From contig OY970371.1 in assembly GCA_963718695.1 (NCBI GenBank), positions 2,294,001-2,358,000 of the forward strand: a stretch of DNA of 64,000 nt, in the 5' to 3' direction. Source of the DNA: Manganitrophus sp963718695 (GTDB lineage Bacteria; Nitrospirota; Nitrospiria; SBBL01; Manganitrophaceae). The notes under the pieces are model-generated. The model ran no database searches and had not been told where the DNA came from. It was given only the letters and a program-made list of their open reading frames with translations. Below are positions 32,825-43,192 of this stretch, one piece after another (position 1 is the first letter of the stretch; each line of letters starts with the position of its first letter). A program made the position numbers and the translations under genes.

Positions 32825-33889
32825 TCAATATAAAGAGAGCGGCGAATATCGCATCGGTATTCCGGTCAGCCCCTGCAGCCACTCGTCCATCTGTTCTTCC
32901 GGCAGCGGCGCCCGATTCAGGCGAATTTCGATCTTAAACCCCGATTGGCCGCCGACCACCCCGACCACCGCATACGCTTCCTCTCCATCCGGCAAGATTT
33001 GCCCGGTCCGGAACTCACACAAATTCGCCAAAACCCGAGCCTTTGGCCCAATCGCTTCGACCATCTTCGGAAGATCCCTTAGCGGAGCATGAATATAGCC
33101 CCGATAAAGAAGGCGGGACATCGGCTGGAGCCGGTGAAAAACGTCCAAAACGTCGGGAGGAAAACCGGAGAAAAAGGTACGGATCGTCGCCGGCCGCACC
33201 CCCCTCTTGGAAATTAACCTCGCCGCCGGCACCAGCAGCTGATAAGGATCGGAGACAATCTGCTCAAATTGGCACGGGCCGAAAGCATCGGGCCACGAGC
33301 ATGAGACCGGCCACGCCGGATCTTCGGAAGAGAGGGAAAGACTCCCTTTCTCCCACTCTACAAAAAGGGGAAGATCCAACACCTCCACCGCCGCCGCGAA
33401 GAGAGACGCCCGCTCGCTCAGCCAGGAGAATCGCCGCTGATCGCCTCGCCGCTCACCGGGGGTAATAATTTCATTCGGGATCAGGCGAACACGGATGAAG
33501 CCATGATCCTGGCGGAAGCCGATCCAAAACATCGCCTCCGGCTGGTGCAGCCGGACCTTCAGCTCGGAAGGAATCGACCAGGGGTGGCTGAGTGAAAGAT
33601 AGGCTTCCATGGAAAGGTGCCGTCGAAACAGATCGTAGTGATTTCCCGCCAGAACAAAGAAGTCTCCTTCCCACCGGTCATTGACCTGGACCAAGGTCAC
33701 TTCATCCAGCGGCCAAGACTCCAACCGGCCGATCTCATCGAGACCCTTGACCCAGAACTCCTCAAAATAGCAGGAGACCTCTTTATCGATCTCTTTCACC
33801 TGAAGTCCCCGCTCCGCGAGGGTACGGCAAAAAGCGATCACCTCATCAAAACGGATCTCCTCCTGGGATTCCCATCGACGCTCGCGCAT
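32825..33889 (-). CDS. Hypothetical protein
   Basis: A 354-residue, Trp- and Arg-rich soluble protein with no signal peptide, membrane helix or motif I recognise. It begins with a helical segment (RFDEVIAFCRTLAERGLQVKE); the rest looks alpha/beta. It starts 4 bases after the preceding 76-residue gene, with which it appears to be coupled. Both lie downstream of treY on the same strand. Confidence 0.75.
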   Translation of the reverse strand: MRERRWESQEEIRFDEVIAFCRTLAERGLQVKEIDKEVSCYFEEFWVKGLDEIGRLESWPLDEVTLVQVNDRWEGDFFVLAGNHYDLFRRHLSMEAYLSLSHPWSIPSELKVRLHQPEAMFWIGFRQDHGFIRVRLIPNEIITPGERRGDQRRFSWLSERASLFAAAVEVLDLPLFVEWEKGSLSLSSEDPAWPVSCSWPDAFGPCQFEQIVSDPYQLLVPAARLISKRGVRPATIRTFFSGFPPDVLDVFHRLQPMSRLLYRGYIHAPLRDLPKMVEAIGPKARVLANLCEFRTGQILPDGEEAYAVVGVVGGQSGFKIEIRLNRAPLPEEQMDEWLQGLTGIPMRYSPLSLY

Positions 33890-33893
33890 GGAT

Positions 33894-34124
33894 TTACTCT
33901 TTCAGATAAACGTGGAAGAGCGATTCGAGGGCACCGTCGGAATCCTCCGTCGACTCGCGAGGGGTCATATCGAGCGGGCCACTTTCACAGGGAGCATCGA
34001 GACGGGACCAACCGGGATGGCTCGGAGTCGGATTCTGCATTGCCAACGTCTCCGGATCGAGCGCGATATCGAACGTCTTCATATTTCCGTCGGTGAAGGC
34101 AGACGCATACCGATACGTAATCAT
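33894..34124 (-). CDS. Small hypothetical protein
   Basis: A 76-residue protein starting MITYRYASAFTDGNMKTFDI. The first 25 residues look like beta strands, then comes a Pro/Ser/Glu-rich stretch containing SRLDAPCESGPLD, ending LFHVYLKE. The ATG is an ordinary start without a strong ribosome-binding site. The stop is 4 bases before the start of the 354-residue gene, suggesting a two-gene unit. Function unknown. Confidence 0.55.
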   Translation of the reverse strand: MITYRYASAFTDGNMKTFDIALDPETLAMQNPTPSHPGWSRLDAPCESGPLDMTPRESTEDSDGALESLFHVYLKE

Positions 34125-34257
34125 CCCTTGTCTCCGGGTGGGTTTCGAAAATGGTACTGGGATTTCAAAACGATGTCAAGAAAGTTCATCGGGAGGAGAA
34201 GGGCTTGAGAGGAGGCCGGCCACTTTCGCGGAGACAACACGCCTGCGGCCTGGTTGT

Positions 34258-37200
34258 TCATGCTTTGATCTGCTTTACAAGAAGACCCAAGGGGAATGTC
34301 TTGAAGATCTGATCGAGGGGGAGGAAAACCTTTCCGTCCTCATTCTCTGTATCGACCCGCTCCCCGGTCAACACATTCCGGTAAGAGGCGCCTGCCTGCT
34401 CATCTAAAAGCAGCCGACTCCCCTTCCACACCCCGCCGATCGGCACTTCGGAGCGGTCGATCAACGAGACGAGAAACCGTGGGGCCGCGACGATCACCTG
34501 CTCGTCGTTCAATCTTCTGGAAAAAGCAACCAAATGCGCCCTGGCCGGACCGATCCCCTCATGCGGAAGGTAGGCTCCATTTAAAAATAAACGTCGATGC
34601 TCACGGCGGCAAGTCAGCGCGCGCCAGGTGACAAAAAGCTTAATCAGGCCATTCTCCTTTTCTCGAAGAAGTCGATCGATTAACTGAGGAGACGGCAGGT
34701 CGGAGATCATCTCCTTTTTGATCTCTTCCAGCCTCCGCATCCGGGCCGGATAATCGACCGGTCTTCGGTTGTCGGGATCGACCAAGCTCAAATCGAAAAG
34801 TTCACATCCTTGATAAAGATCGGGAACTCCCGGAGAAGCGATCTTCAGCAGAACCTGCGAGAGGCTGTTAAAAATACCGAAGTGAGAAACCGTCTTTTGA
34901 AAATCATTGAAATCTTCCAAGAATCGATTTGATCGGACGGGGTCCAGAATGGCATCGATGAAGGCAGATAACGCCTGATCATACTCTTCATTGGGGCTAA
35001 TCCAACTGGTATTCACTTTGGCCTCTTTCGAGGCCTTGGTCATGTAGGCTTGAATGCGGCTTCTAAACTCTTGATACTCGTTCGCAGAAGGATCTCCCAA
35101 CGGCCAGGCCCCGATCAACGTTTGGTAGAGCAGATACTCCTCATTGGCATCGGGGGCTGGGTCCCCTTCCAACTCTACTTTCTTCGATCGGTTGAGATCG
35201 GCCCATCGGGTCACCGCCGCCTGCCACTCGTCCGGTATTTCGGAGAGAACATTGATCCGCGCACGCACATCCTCGCTTCTTTTGGTGTCGTGGGTCGAGG
35301 TCGTAAGCATCGAGTAGGGCCACCGCTCCAAGCGCTCCGCATTCTGCGCATGAAAATCGGCCACCGAGATACCGAATGTGCTCGGGTCTCCCCCAACCTC
35401 ATTCAATGAGACAAGCCGATTGTAGACATAAAAGGCAGTATCCTCTAGCCCCTTCGCCATAATCGGGCCGGTGCACTGTTGGAACTTTTGGACGAAGGCC
35501 AGCTGCTCCCTCTGATCTTCCTCCGTAAAATATTCGGGATACTGCATCAGAAGAATCCGCTTCACATAGTCGAAGATGGAGACATCGGTCGCCGGACTTC
35601 GCTGCTTCGCCTTCGTGACCGCCATTTCGATGAATTTCCGGTCGTGCTCTTCGAGCCGCTCCAGTTTTGTAATATAGGTTCGGTAGATCGGAAAACAGGC
35701 GATCACCTCACGGATGGCGTCCCGCAGGCTATAGAGGGTAAAGTCGCGTGACAGCCGATCCTTTTCAGACAGGCGATTTAATTGATGGGAAAGAACATTG
35801 ATCTCGCTCGCCATGGTGGTGTTCATGATAAATTTCTTCCGTTCGTAGACAATATCGAAAAAACGACTCTTCCTGCCGTTGAAGGCGCCGTAGATCTCAT
35901 CAAACCGCTTGGCGTGGCGGCTATCGACGAAGAGGGCATTGACGGTATTGAGATACTCATAACCGACTGTCCCGTGCACCGGCCACCGTTCCGGCAACCG
36001 CTCCCCTTTGCTGAGGATTTTTTCGACGATGACATAAAAGGGAAGTCGCACACCCGACCGGTTCCGCCCGCCCAAAAAGGCATCGGCCGCCTCGGACAAT
36101 TTTTCCTCGACCCTCTTTTTCACTTCTTCGGACGTTTCCTCCGGAATCTCTGCCATTCCCCGAAGAACGAAACAGCGCTTTTGGAGCCGCCGGAAGTAAT
36201 CGACCGGATCGTACAAGCCGTCGGGATGATCGATCCGGAGCCCATCGAGTTTTCCCTCGCGGATGAATTGGAGGATCAGCCGGTGCGTCTCTTCAAAGAC
36301 CTCCTTCCGCTCCATCGAAATGGAGGCCAGCTCGTTGACATCGAAAAAACGCCGGTAGTTGATCTCATCGGCCGCCACCCGCCAATACGAGAGCCGATAG
36401 GCCTGATCGTTGAGCAGCTGGTCGAGAAGATCGAAGCTGCGGGGATCTCCCTTCTGTCCGTTGAAGAGCGCGACATTGGCATCGATGAACCGCCGAATTT
36501 TCTCCTGCGCTTGATCGAGCTTTGACAATCTCCGTTTGATCCAGCCGATTTGGCGGCGCTCTTCGGTAACCCGCTGTGGATCGGACTGGATCTCGGTCGG
36601 AAGGTGAAGGAGCGCCAGCGTGATCCCATGGTACTCCTGGAGATTTTCCGGATCATCGGCCATCTCCTCCTCCAGCGTTTCCAATCGATATCTCAAGATC
36701 CTCGGATAGGTCCGCGGGGAGACCGGAAAACGGTTCTCATAATAGGTCACCCAGAACGCTCCTTCCGAGAAGACCAGCTTCAGCTCTTGATTTTCCAGAA
36801 CCTTCCCATATTGATCGCCCAACACCGGCAGGAGGACCTTCCCGCGCAACTCTTTCTTGATCGGATGCCAATCGATATCGAAATAGTGGGCGAACGGAGA
36901 GTTCTGCCCGTTCTCTAAGACATCGAGCCACCACTGGTTTTCGGTGACCCCCATGTGGTTCGGCACGATGTCGAGGATATGTCCGAGATGATACCGCCGC
37001 AATGCATCGATCATTGCAGCATGGTCGGCCTCGCCCCCAATCTCCGGATTCAGCGCGTTATGGTTACAAATATCGTATCCGTGAAGACTCTTCGGTCGTG
37101 CCTGAAGATACGGGGAAGCATAGAGGTGGGTAATGCCGAGATCTTTCAGATAAGGGGTGATCTGAGCGGCATTGGCAAATCGAAACTGGTAGTTGAATTG

Positions 37201-37308
37201 AACCCGATAGGTCGAGGTGGGAGCGGTCTCAATATCCGAAAGCTGTGCGATGAAAGAGCGGATGAAAGAATCGATCCGATCTTCACCCAGGGGCGGGGTC
37301 TGCGACAT
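34258..37308 (-). CDS. treY: Malto-oligosyltrehalose synthase
   Basis: TreY isomerises the reducing-end glucose of maltodextrins to trehalosyl units, in the TreY-TreZ trehalose pathway. The roughly 1016-residue protein shows TSTYRVQFNYQFRF at the start, LGITHLYASPYLQARP, GHILDIVPNHMGV (GH13 region I), LDGLRIDHPDGLYDP (region II), and GTVGYEYLNTVNALF. I choose the ATG at 37308 (MSQTPPLGED), with AGGA 6 bases before it; TTG 37347 and ATG 37314 are alternatives. TreZ is not in the window; malQ at 6.6-8.2 kb acts on the same substrates. Confidence 0.95.
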   Translation of the reverse strand: MSQTPPLGEDRIDSFIRSFIAQLSDIETAPTSTYRVQFNYQFRFANAAQITPYLKDLGITHLYASPYLQARPKSLHGYDICNHNALNPEIGGEADHAAMIDALRRYHLGHILDIVPNHMGVTENQWWLDVLENGQNSPFAHYFDIDWHPIKKELRGKVLLPVLGDQYGKVLENQELKLVFSEGAFWVTYYENRFPVSPRTYPRILRYRLETLEEEMADDPENLQEYHGITLALLHLPTEIQSDPQRVTEERRQIGWIKRRLSKLDQAQEKIRRFIDANVALFNGQKGDPRSFDLLDQLLNDQAYRLSYWRVAADEINYRRFFDVNELASISMERKEVFEETHRLILQFIREGKLDGLRIDHPDGLYDPVDYFRRLQKRCFVLRGMAEIPEETSEEVKKRVEEKLSEAADAFLGGRNRSGVRLPFYVIVEKILSKGERLPERWPVHGTVGYEYLNTVNALFVDSRHAKRFDEIYGAFNGRKSRFFDIVYERKKFIMNTTMASEINVLSHQLNRLSEKDRLSRDFTLYSLRDAIREVIACFPIYRTYITKLERLEEHDRKFIEMAVTKAKQRSPATDVSIFDYVKRILLMQYPEYFTEEDQREQLAFVQKFQQCTGPIMAKGLEDTAFYVYNRLVSLNEVGGDPSTFGISVADFHAQNAERLERWPYSMLTTSTHDTKRSEDVRARINVLSEIPDEWQAAVTRWADLNRSKKVELEGDPAPDANEEYLLYQTLIGAWPLGDPSANEYQEFRSRIQAYMTKASKEAKVNTSWISPNEEYDQALSAFIDAILDPVRSNRFLEDFNDFQKTVSHFGIFNSLSQVLLKIASPGVPDLYQGCELFDLSLVDPDNRRPVDYPARMRRLEEIKKEMISDLPSPQLIDRLLREKENGLIKLFVTWRALTCRREHRRLFLNGAYLPHEGIGPARAHLVAFSRRLNDEQVIVAAPRFLVSLIDRSEVPIGGVWKGSRLLLDEQAGASYRNVLTGERVDTENEDGKVFLPLDQIFKTFPLGLLVKQIKA

Positions 37309-37450
37309 CGTCATCCTGGCTAAAAAGAGAGAAGAGTTGGCGAACAACCTCAGGACAAAACAGTCCTAGCATCTATGATGGCATATTTAAAGGAGGCGGA
37401 ACAAGGGTGGAAGGACCGACCGCTTGGTAATGTTGGAATGGATCATGTAG

Positions 37451-37510
37451 AGACGGGTCGCCGACCCGTCTAAGGCCGAGGCCGGCCCTGGGCGACCCAC
37501 CGGGTCGCCC
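37451..37510. repeat. Pair of extragenic palindromes
   Basis: Two perfect stems lie in the 230-base gap between treY and guaA: AGACGGGTC-gcc-GACCCGTCT (37451-37471) and GGGCGACCC-acc-GGGTCGCCC (37490-37510). The two share a GGGTCG/CGACCC core and look like chromosomal repeat units. No T-run follows either. Confidence 0.6.
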
Positions 37511-37540
37511 CGCAGAAGGGACAGAACGGAAAACCGTCCC

Positions 37541-39085
<1,545 letters not shown>

Positions 39086-39109
39086 CAGACCTGTGTAACG
39101 GGGAATGAA

Positions 39110-40579
39110 TCATGAGTCCCCGCTGCGCTCATAATTGGGGGACTCTTTGGTAATAATCACATCATGGGGATGACTCTCACGCAATCCGGCGCTGGTGAGG
39201 CGAATAAACGATGCCTTCGCCCGAAGCTCTTCGATGTCCCGCGTCCCGCAATAGCCCATCCCTGCGCGCAGGCCGCCGATCAGCTGGTAGACGACCGCCG
39301 AGAGGGTCCCCTTGTACGGAACGCGCCCCTCGATCCCTTCCGGAACGAGCTTCGATTCCGGCTCGAACTCCTGGAAGTAGCGGTCCTTGCCGCCGCGCTG
39401 CATGGCGCCGAGCGAACCCATCCCGCGATAGACTTTATAGCTGCGTCCTTGAAGCAGAACGGTCTCTCCCGGGCTTTCCTCCGTTCCGGCAAAAAGTCCG
39501 CCGATCATCACCGAATGGGCGCCTGCGGCGATCGCCTTGGTGATATCGCCGGAAAACTTAATCCCGCCGTCGGCGATGATCGGAACGTTGTACCGCTTGG
39601 CCCCCTTGGCGCAATCCGAAATCGCGGTCAGCTGCGGCACGCCGGCCCCCGCGATCACCCGCGTCGTGCAAATCGATCCCGGACCGACGCCGACTTTCAC
39701 CGCGTCGACCCCCGCCTTGATCAGATCGACCGTCGCGGCGGCGGTGGCCACGTTGCCGCCGACGATTTCCGCCTCGGGATAACTTTTTCGGATCGCCTTG
39801 ATCGTGTCGAGGACGGCGACCGAGTGGCCGTGGGCGGTATCGACGATAATCAGGTCGGCTCCTGCGCGGATCAACGCGTCGACTCGATCCTTTGAATCCC
39901 CGCCGATGCCGACCGCTCCGCCGACGCGCAGCCGGCCGAACGTGTCCTTGCAGGCGTTCGGATATTTGATTTTCTTCTCGATGTCTTTGATGGTGATCAG
40001 CCCCTTCAGCTCGAAGCGGCTGTTGACGACCGGCAACTTTTCGATCCGATTTTTGTGGAGGATCTTCCGGGCCTCCTCCAGCGTCGTCCCTTCTGGCGCC
40101 GTGATGAGGTGCTCTTTTGTCATGACATCGGAAACCTTCAAATTCATCCGGGTCTCGAACCGCAGGTCGCGATTGGTCAGGATGCCGACCAGCTTTCCGC
40201 TCTGTGTGACCGGAATGCCGGAGATCCGATATTGGTTCATCAGCTTGAGCGCTTCCTGCAGCTGCTGGTCGGGCGAGATGGTGATCGGATCGACGATCAT
40301 GCCGCTTTCCGATTTTTTGACCCGGTCGACCTCGGCCGCCTGCGCCTCCACCGAGAGCGCGCGATGGATGATGCCGATTCCGCCCTCGCGCGCCAAGGCG
40401 ATCGCCAGTCGCGATTCGGTGACCGTATCCATCGCCGCGCTGAGGATCGGGATCTGAATTTCGATATTGCGGGTCAGTCGCGTTCGAAGGCTGACATCTC
40501 GCGGAAGAACCGCCGAGCGGGCGGGAATCAGAATAACATCATCAAAGGTTAATCCCTCTTGGAGTTTATCGGACAACAT
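39110..40579 (-). CDS. guaB: IMP dehydrogenase
   Basis: Oxidises IMP to XMP with NAD. The 489-residue protein has the TIM barrel split by two CBS domains (about 95-210; VSDVMTKEHLITAPEGTTLEE), the active-site Cys loop GPGSICTTRVIAGAGVPQ, and the YRGMGSLGAM flap. First gene of the guaBA pair. Confidence 0.97.
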   Translation of the reverse strand: MLSDKLQEGLTFDDVILIPARSAVLPRDVSLRTRLTRNIEIQIPILSAAMDTVTESRLAIALAREGGIGIIHRALSVEAQAAEVDRVKKSESGMIVDPITISPDQQLQEALKLMNQYRISGIPVTQSGKLVGILTNRDLRFETRMNLKVSDVMTKEHLITAPEGTTLEEARKILHKNRIEKLPVVNSRFELKGLITIKDIEKKIKYPNACKDTFGRLRVGGAVGIGGDSKDRVDALIRAGADLIIVDTAHGHSVAVLDTIKAIRKSYPEAEIVGGNVATAAATVDLIKAGVDAVKVGVGPGSICTTRVIAGAGVPQLTAISDCAKGAKRYNVPIIADGGIKFSGDITKAIAAGAHSVMIGGLFAGTEESPGETVLLQGRSYKVYRGMGSLGAMQRGGKDRYFQEFEPESKLVPEGIEGRVPYKGTLSAVVYQLIGGLRAGMGYCGTRDIEELRAKASFIRLTSAGLRESHPHDVIITKESPNYERSGDS

Positions 40580-40661
40580 GCTGAGGCCCCTCTGATTAAT
40601 TGATAAAAGTGATTATTATTATCATACCTGGGAGGTGAGGTCAAGGGAGACAAGGGAAAAT

Positions 40662-40699
40662 AAAAGAGCCCCGCAGGAAGGCTCCCGCGGGGCTCTTTG
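40662..40699 (-). terminator. Terminator of the cold-shock gene
   Basis: On the minus strand AAAGAGCCCCGCGGG folds onto CCTGCGGGGCTCTTTT, a stem of about 12 bp followed by T-rich sequence. It is just after the cold-shock protein stop and faces guaB. Confidence 0.8.
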
Positions 40700-40713
40700 G
40701 GGTCGTTCGTCCG

Positions 40714-40917
40714 CTACGCAGCCAGACTGACGTTGATCGCTTGCGGGCCTTTTTTACCTTGTTCAACTTCGAATTGAACTTTTTGGCCCTCTTCAAGCTT
40801 ACGATAACCCTCCCCCTGAATCGCTGTGTAGTGAACAAACACGTCGCCGCCATCATCGCGAGTGATAAATCCAAAACCTTTGTTGGCGTCGAACCATTTG
40901 ACGCGCCCTTTAATCAT
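40714..40917 (-). CDS. Cold-shock protein (CspA family)
   Basis: A 67-residue OB-fold RNA chaperone with RNP1 KGFGFIT and RNP2 VFVHYTAI. The start chosen is MIKGRVKWF, with GAGGAGGAAGG before the ATG; the longer open frame reads into the leader. The leader is about 150 bases and contains a perfect hairpin, as expected for cold-shock genes. Confidence 0.95.
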   Translation of the reverse strand: MIKGRVKWFDANKGFGFITRDDGGDVFVHYTAIQGEGYRKLEEGQKVQFEVEQGKKGPQAINVSLAA

Positions 40918-41006
40918 GGAGCCTTCCTCCTCAGTTCGCCTTGATTGACTTTGTTCTTTGGCAGGAAGAGCACTGCCGCTTGTTTGAACGAAATCTCTAT
41001 TACCAG

Positions 41007-41024
41007 CGCCGATTTCCATCGGCG
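41007..41024 (-). promoter_or_regulatory. Hairpin in the cold-shock leader
   Basis: CGCCGAT (41024-41018 on the minus strand), loop GGAA, ATCGGCG, a perfect 7-bp stem with a GNRA-type tetraloop in the 5' untranslated region, about 90 bases before the ATG. It may be part of temperature-dependent control, as in other csp leaders; this is inference. Confidence 0.5.
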
Positions 41025-41072
41025 ACTTCGGACGGAAGCGTTAAAAAAAGCTTCCTCAAACAAGATCAATTC

Positions 41073-41102
41073 ACCCTAGCATAAGGCGAAAATGGAAGTC
41101 AA
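41073..41102 (-). promoter_or_regulatory. Putative promoter of the cold-shock gene
   Basis: On the minus strand TTGACT (41102-41097) and TAGGGT (41078-41073), spacer 18 bases. A TATGCT overlaps the spacer end as an alternative -10. Confidence 0.5.
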
Positions 41103-41151
41103 CGCGCCCGAAAGGATGGAAAGGAAGAACACATTCGAATGGGAAAAAAGA

Positions 41152-42513
41152 TCAATCGCGATGATCGTCGGCGCCGCTTGGATGATCATGGTCATCGACA
41201 TGCGGCTTCTTTTTAGAGGGGCTGCTCCTGTCGGAAGGGGCCGGCTTGGAGGGATCCGGATCGTGGGAGTGATCTCCTTCGCCGGAAGGGTCGGCCTCCG
41301 GATGATCATGATCGTCGACATGCGGCTTTTGTTCAGAAGGGCTCCCCATCTGAGAGGGAGCGGGATCATGAGAATGGTCCCCCTCCCCTTCCTCGTGGTG
41401 GTCCTCCTCTCCCATGACCGCTCCCTCCTCTTCATCATGGGAATGCCCTGTATGTTCCTGCGCAGGCACGGCCCATCCATAAATCGTGAGGGCAATGAGG
41501 GAGAGACCGACGAGCGCGCCCAGGCTCAAAATGCCTTTACGGGCGCCCGGACGCCGCTCCTGTCCGCGATCGAGCAACGGGACCAACGCCAAGAAGCCGA
41601 AGAGAAGCATCGTGATGTAGAGGACGGCGCCGACACCCCAGATATTCTCGAACAGATACATCCAGAGGAACGGCCAGGGGGGCTTGACCGGGTCTCCGTG
41701 ACCGGAAGGGGCCTCCCCGAGGGGAGCGCGAACAAAGATCGCAACCAATGCCAGAAACCCGTAATAGGCCACGGAGAGAAGAAGAATGCTTCGGGCATGT
41801 TCGCTGAATCGCCCTTTGACTTCCTGCGGCGGCACTTCGGGCGCGTTCGACCATTTCCCCCAGGCGGTCGGCGCCAAGTTAAAAACATGGATCAGGTAAA
41901 AATGACTCATCAGAAGGAGCACAATAACGATTGGGTAGACGGCGATATGCGACACATAAATCCGCAGGTTCATCGGGCTGCTTCCGGGCCACTCCATCAT
42001 CACCGCGCCGACCGGGCCGACCATCCGCAGCAGTCCTTTTAAATGACTCAGCGCATCGGCCCCCTCTTGATCCCACTTGAGGACCGTTCCGGAGAAGTAA
42101 GAGCCCATCAGCATGATCCCAAGGAGGGACACGCCGATCCACCAGGTCACCTGGCGCGGATGCTTATAGGCGCCGGTGATGAATACACGCGTGGTATGAA
42201 GAATCAAGGCAAAGATCACCCCTTGCCCAAACCAGTAATGAAGCGCGCGAAGATAACTGGCCCAGTTGATTTGCTGGATCTGTTCTAAGCTCCGGTAGGC
42301 TTGTTGCGGAAGAGGGTTATAGAGCTGCGCCAGGATAAAACCGGTGAGGACCATGAGAACAAAGCCGATGAAGGCCACCCCGCCGAAAGTATAGGCGACC
42401 GACCGGCCGTGCTCCGGGACGGGGAAATCGAGGTGCCTTAATCCGAGCCAGGTATCGAGCCATCCCCACCGGGAGGGCTCCGCCGTTGATTTTCCCGATG
42501 TCGTCGAGGGAAT
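41152..42513 (-). CDS. Cytochrome b6-type protein with His/Asp-rich tail
   Basis: Quinol-oxidising cytochrome b-like protein, about 453 residues if started at ATT 42513. The heme b ligands H92/H106 and H189/H204 (ALHYW, LHTTR, SHIAV, SHFYL) have b6-like spacings of 14 and 15. A subunit-IV-like part of about three helices follows, with PPWP where PEWY is usual. The last 110 residues are a soluble His/Asp/Glu/Pro-rich tail with a near-duplicated unit of about 38 residues (DHSHDP...KPHVDDHDHP). The first GTG (42378) would cut off the conserved VPEHGRSVAYTFGGV region; an AUU with GGGAGGA 4 bases before it fits better. No Rieske gene is in view. Confidence 0.8.
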   Translation of the reverse strand: MPSTTSGKSTAEPSRWGWLDTWLGLRHLDFPVPEHGRSVAYTFGGVAFIGFVLMVLTGFILAQLYNPLPQQAYRSLEQIQQINWASYLRALHYWFGQGVIFALILHTTRVFITGAYKHPRQVTWWIGVSLLGIMLMGSYFSGTVLKWDQEGADALSHLKGLLRMVGPVGAVMMEWPGSSPMNLRIYVSHIAVYPIVIVLLLMSHFYLIHVFNLAPTAWGKWSNAPEVPPQEVKGRFSEHARSILLLSVAYYGFLALVAIFVRAPLGEAPSGHGDPVKPPWPFLWMYLFENIWGVGAVLYITMLLFGFLALVPLLDRGQERRPGARKGILSLGALVGLSLIALTIYGWAVPAQEHTGHSHDEEEGAVMGEEDHHEEGEGDHSHDPAPSQMGSPSEQKPHVDDHDHPEADPSGEGDHSHDPDPSKPAPSDRSSPSKKKPHVDDHDHPSGADDHRD

Positions 42514-42590
42514 GATTTCCTCCCATTGGAAGATCGGTCAAAACGAGTCCGCTTGGTGACTATGAGGTCAGCGGCGAACAAGGCAATCGA

Positions 42591-43106
42591 TTACGCCGGC
42601 TCAAAGATCCGCTTTACCAGGGCGGCGAGTTGATCGGGATCGCCTGCCACCGCCTCAACCTCCTTTTTTGCATCCGCCACGAAGGGAATCGCCGTATCCG
42701 GAAGAATGGCGGAGAGCCCCTGAACCCGGGCCCGCTTCTCGACCATCATTCGAATAATTTCTCGAATAGAGGGGGGCAGCGCGTCGAGTTCCCGGAGAGC
42801 GCCGCGGCTCCATTCCAACTCCTCATTCGGGACACGGACGATCACATCACCCTGAATCTTCGCCTGACAGGAAAGACGAAATGGCGCGGCCAGCTGTGCT
42901 TCCTCGAGCATGTTCTCTTCATCCAGATCGATCGCTGTCAGGTTCTCCACCCCTTCAACGACCCAAACCCGGCAAGTGCTGCAGGTCGCAAAACCGCCGC
43001 AGTCATGCCGCATATCAAGACCGAGCTTTTCGGCCGCATCGAGAATGCTGGTTCCGTCTGGAATCTCTCCGCTTTTTCCGTATGGATGAAAGGTAACCTT
43101 AGACAT
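42591..43106 (-). CDS. [2Fe-2S] ferredoxin with PCP_red-like C-terminal domain
   Basis: A 171-residue protein. Residues 1-95 form a plant-type [2Fe-2S] domain with cluster ligands in CGGFATCSTC and LSCQAK. Residues 100-150 (WSRGALRELDALPPSIREII...VEKRARVQGLSAI) resemble the small PCP_red domain found at the end of the light-independent protochlorophyllide reductase B subunit and in some ferredoxins. It could feed or accept electrons for the cytochrome b encoded 77 bases downstream. Cytoplasmic, no signal peptide. Confidence 0.85.
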   Translation of the reverse strand: MSKVTFHPYGKSGEIPDGTSILDAAEKLGLDMRHDCGGFATCSTCRVWVVEGVENLTAIDLDEENMLEEAQLAAPFRLSCQAKIQGDVIVRVPNEELEWSRGALRELDALPPSIREIIRMMVEKRARVQGLSAILPDTAIPFVADAKKEVEAVAGDPDQLAALVKRIFEPA

Positions 43107-43192
43107 GTCCTATCTTGAAGAAGAGTAAGGCGCATTATAACGCACTGAAGAGGCAAAATCAATCGGAGCGGGCCGATTTCGAGTCTTCCGGC

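Noticed and set aside
35782..36525. A 247-codon plus-strand frame opposite treY.
   Set aside because: Antisense shadow of conserved treY sequence, without its own start signals.
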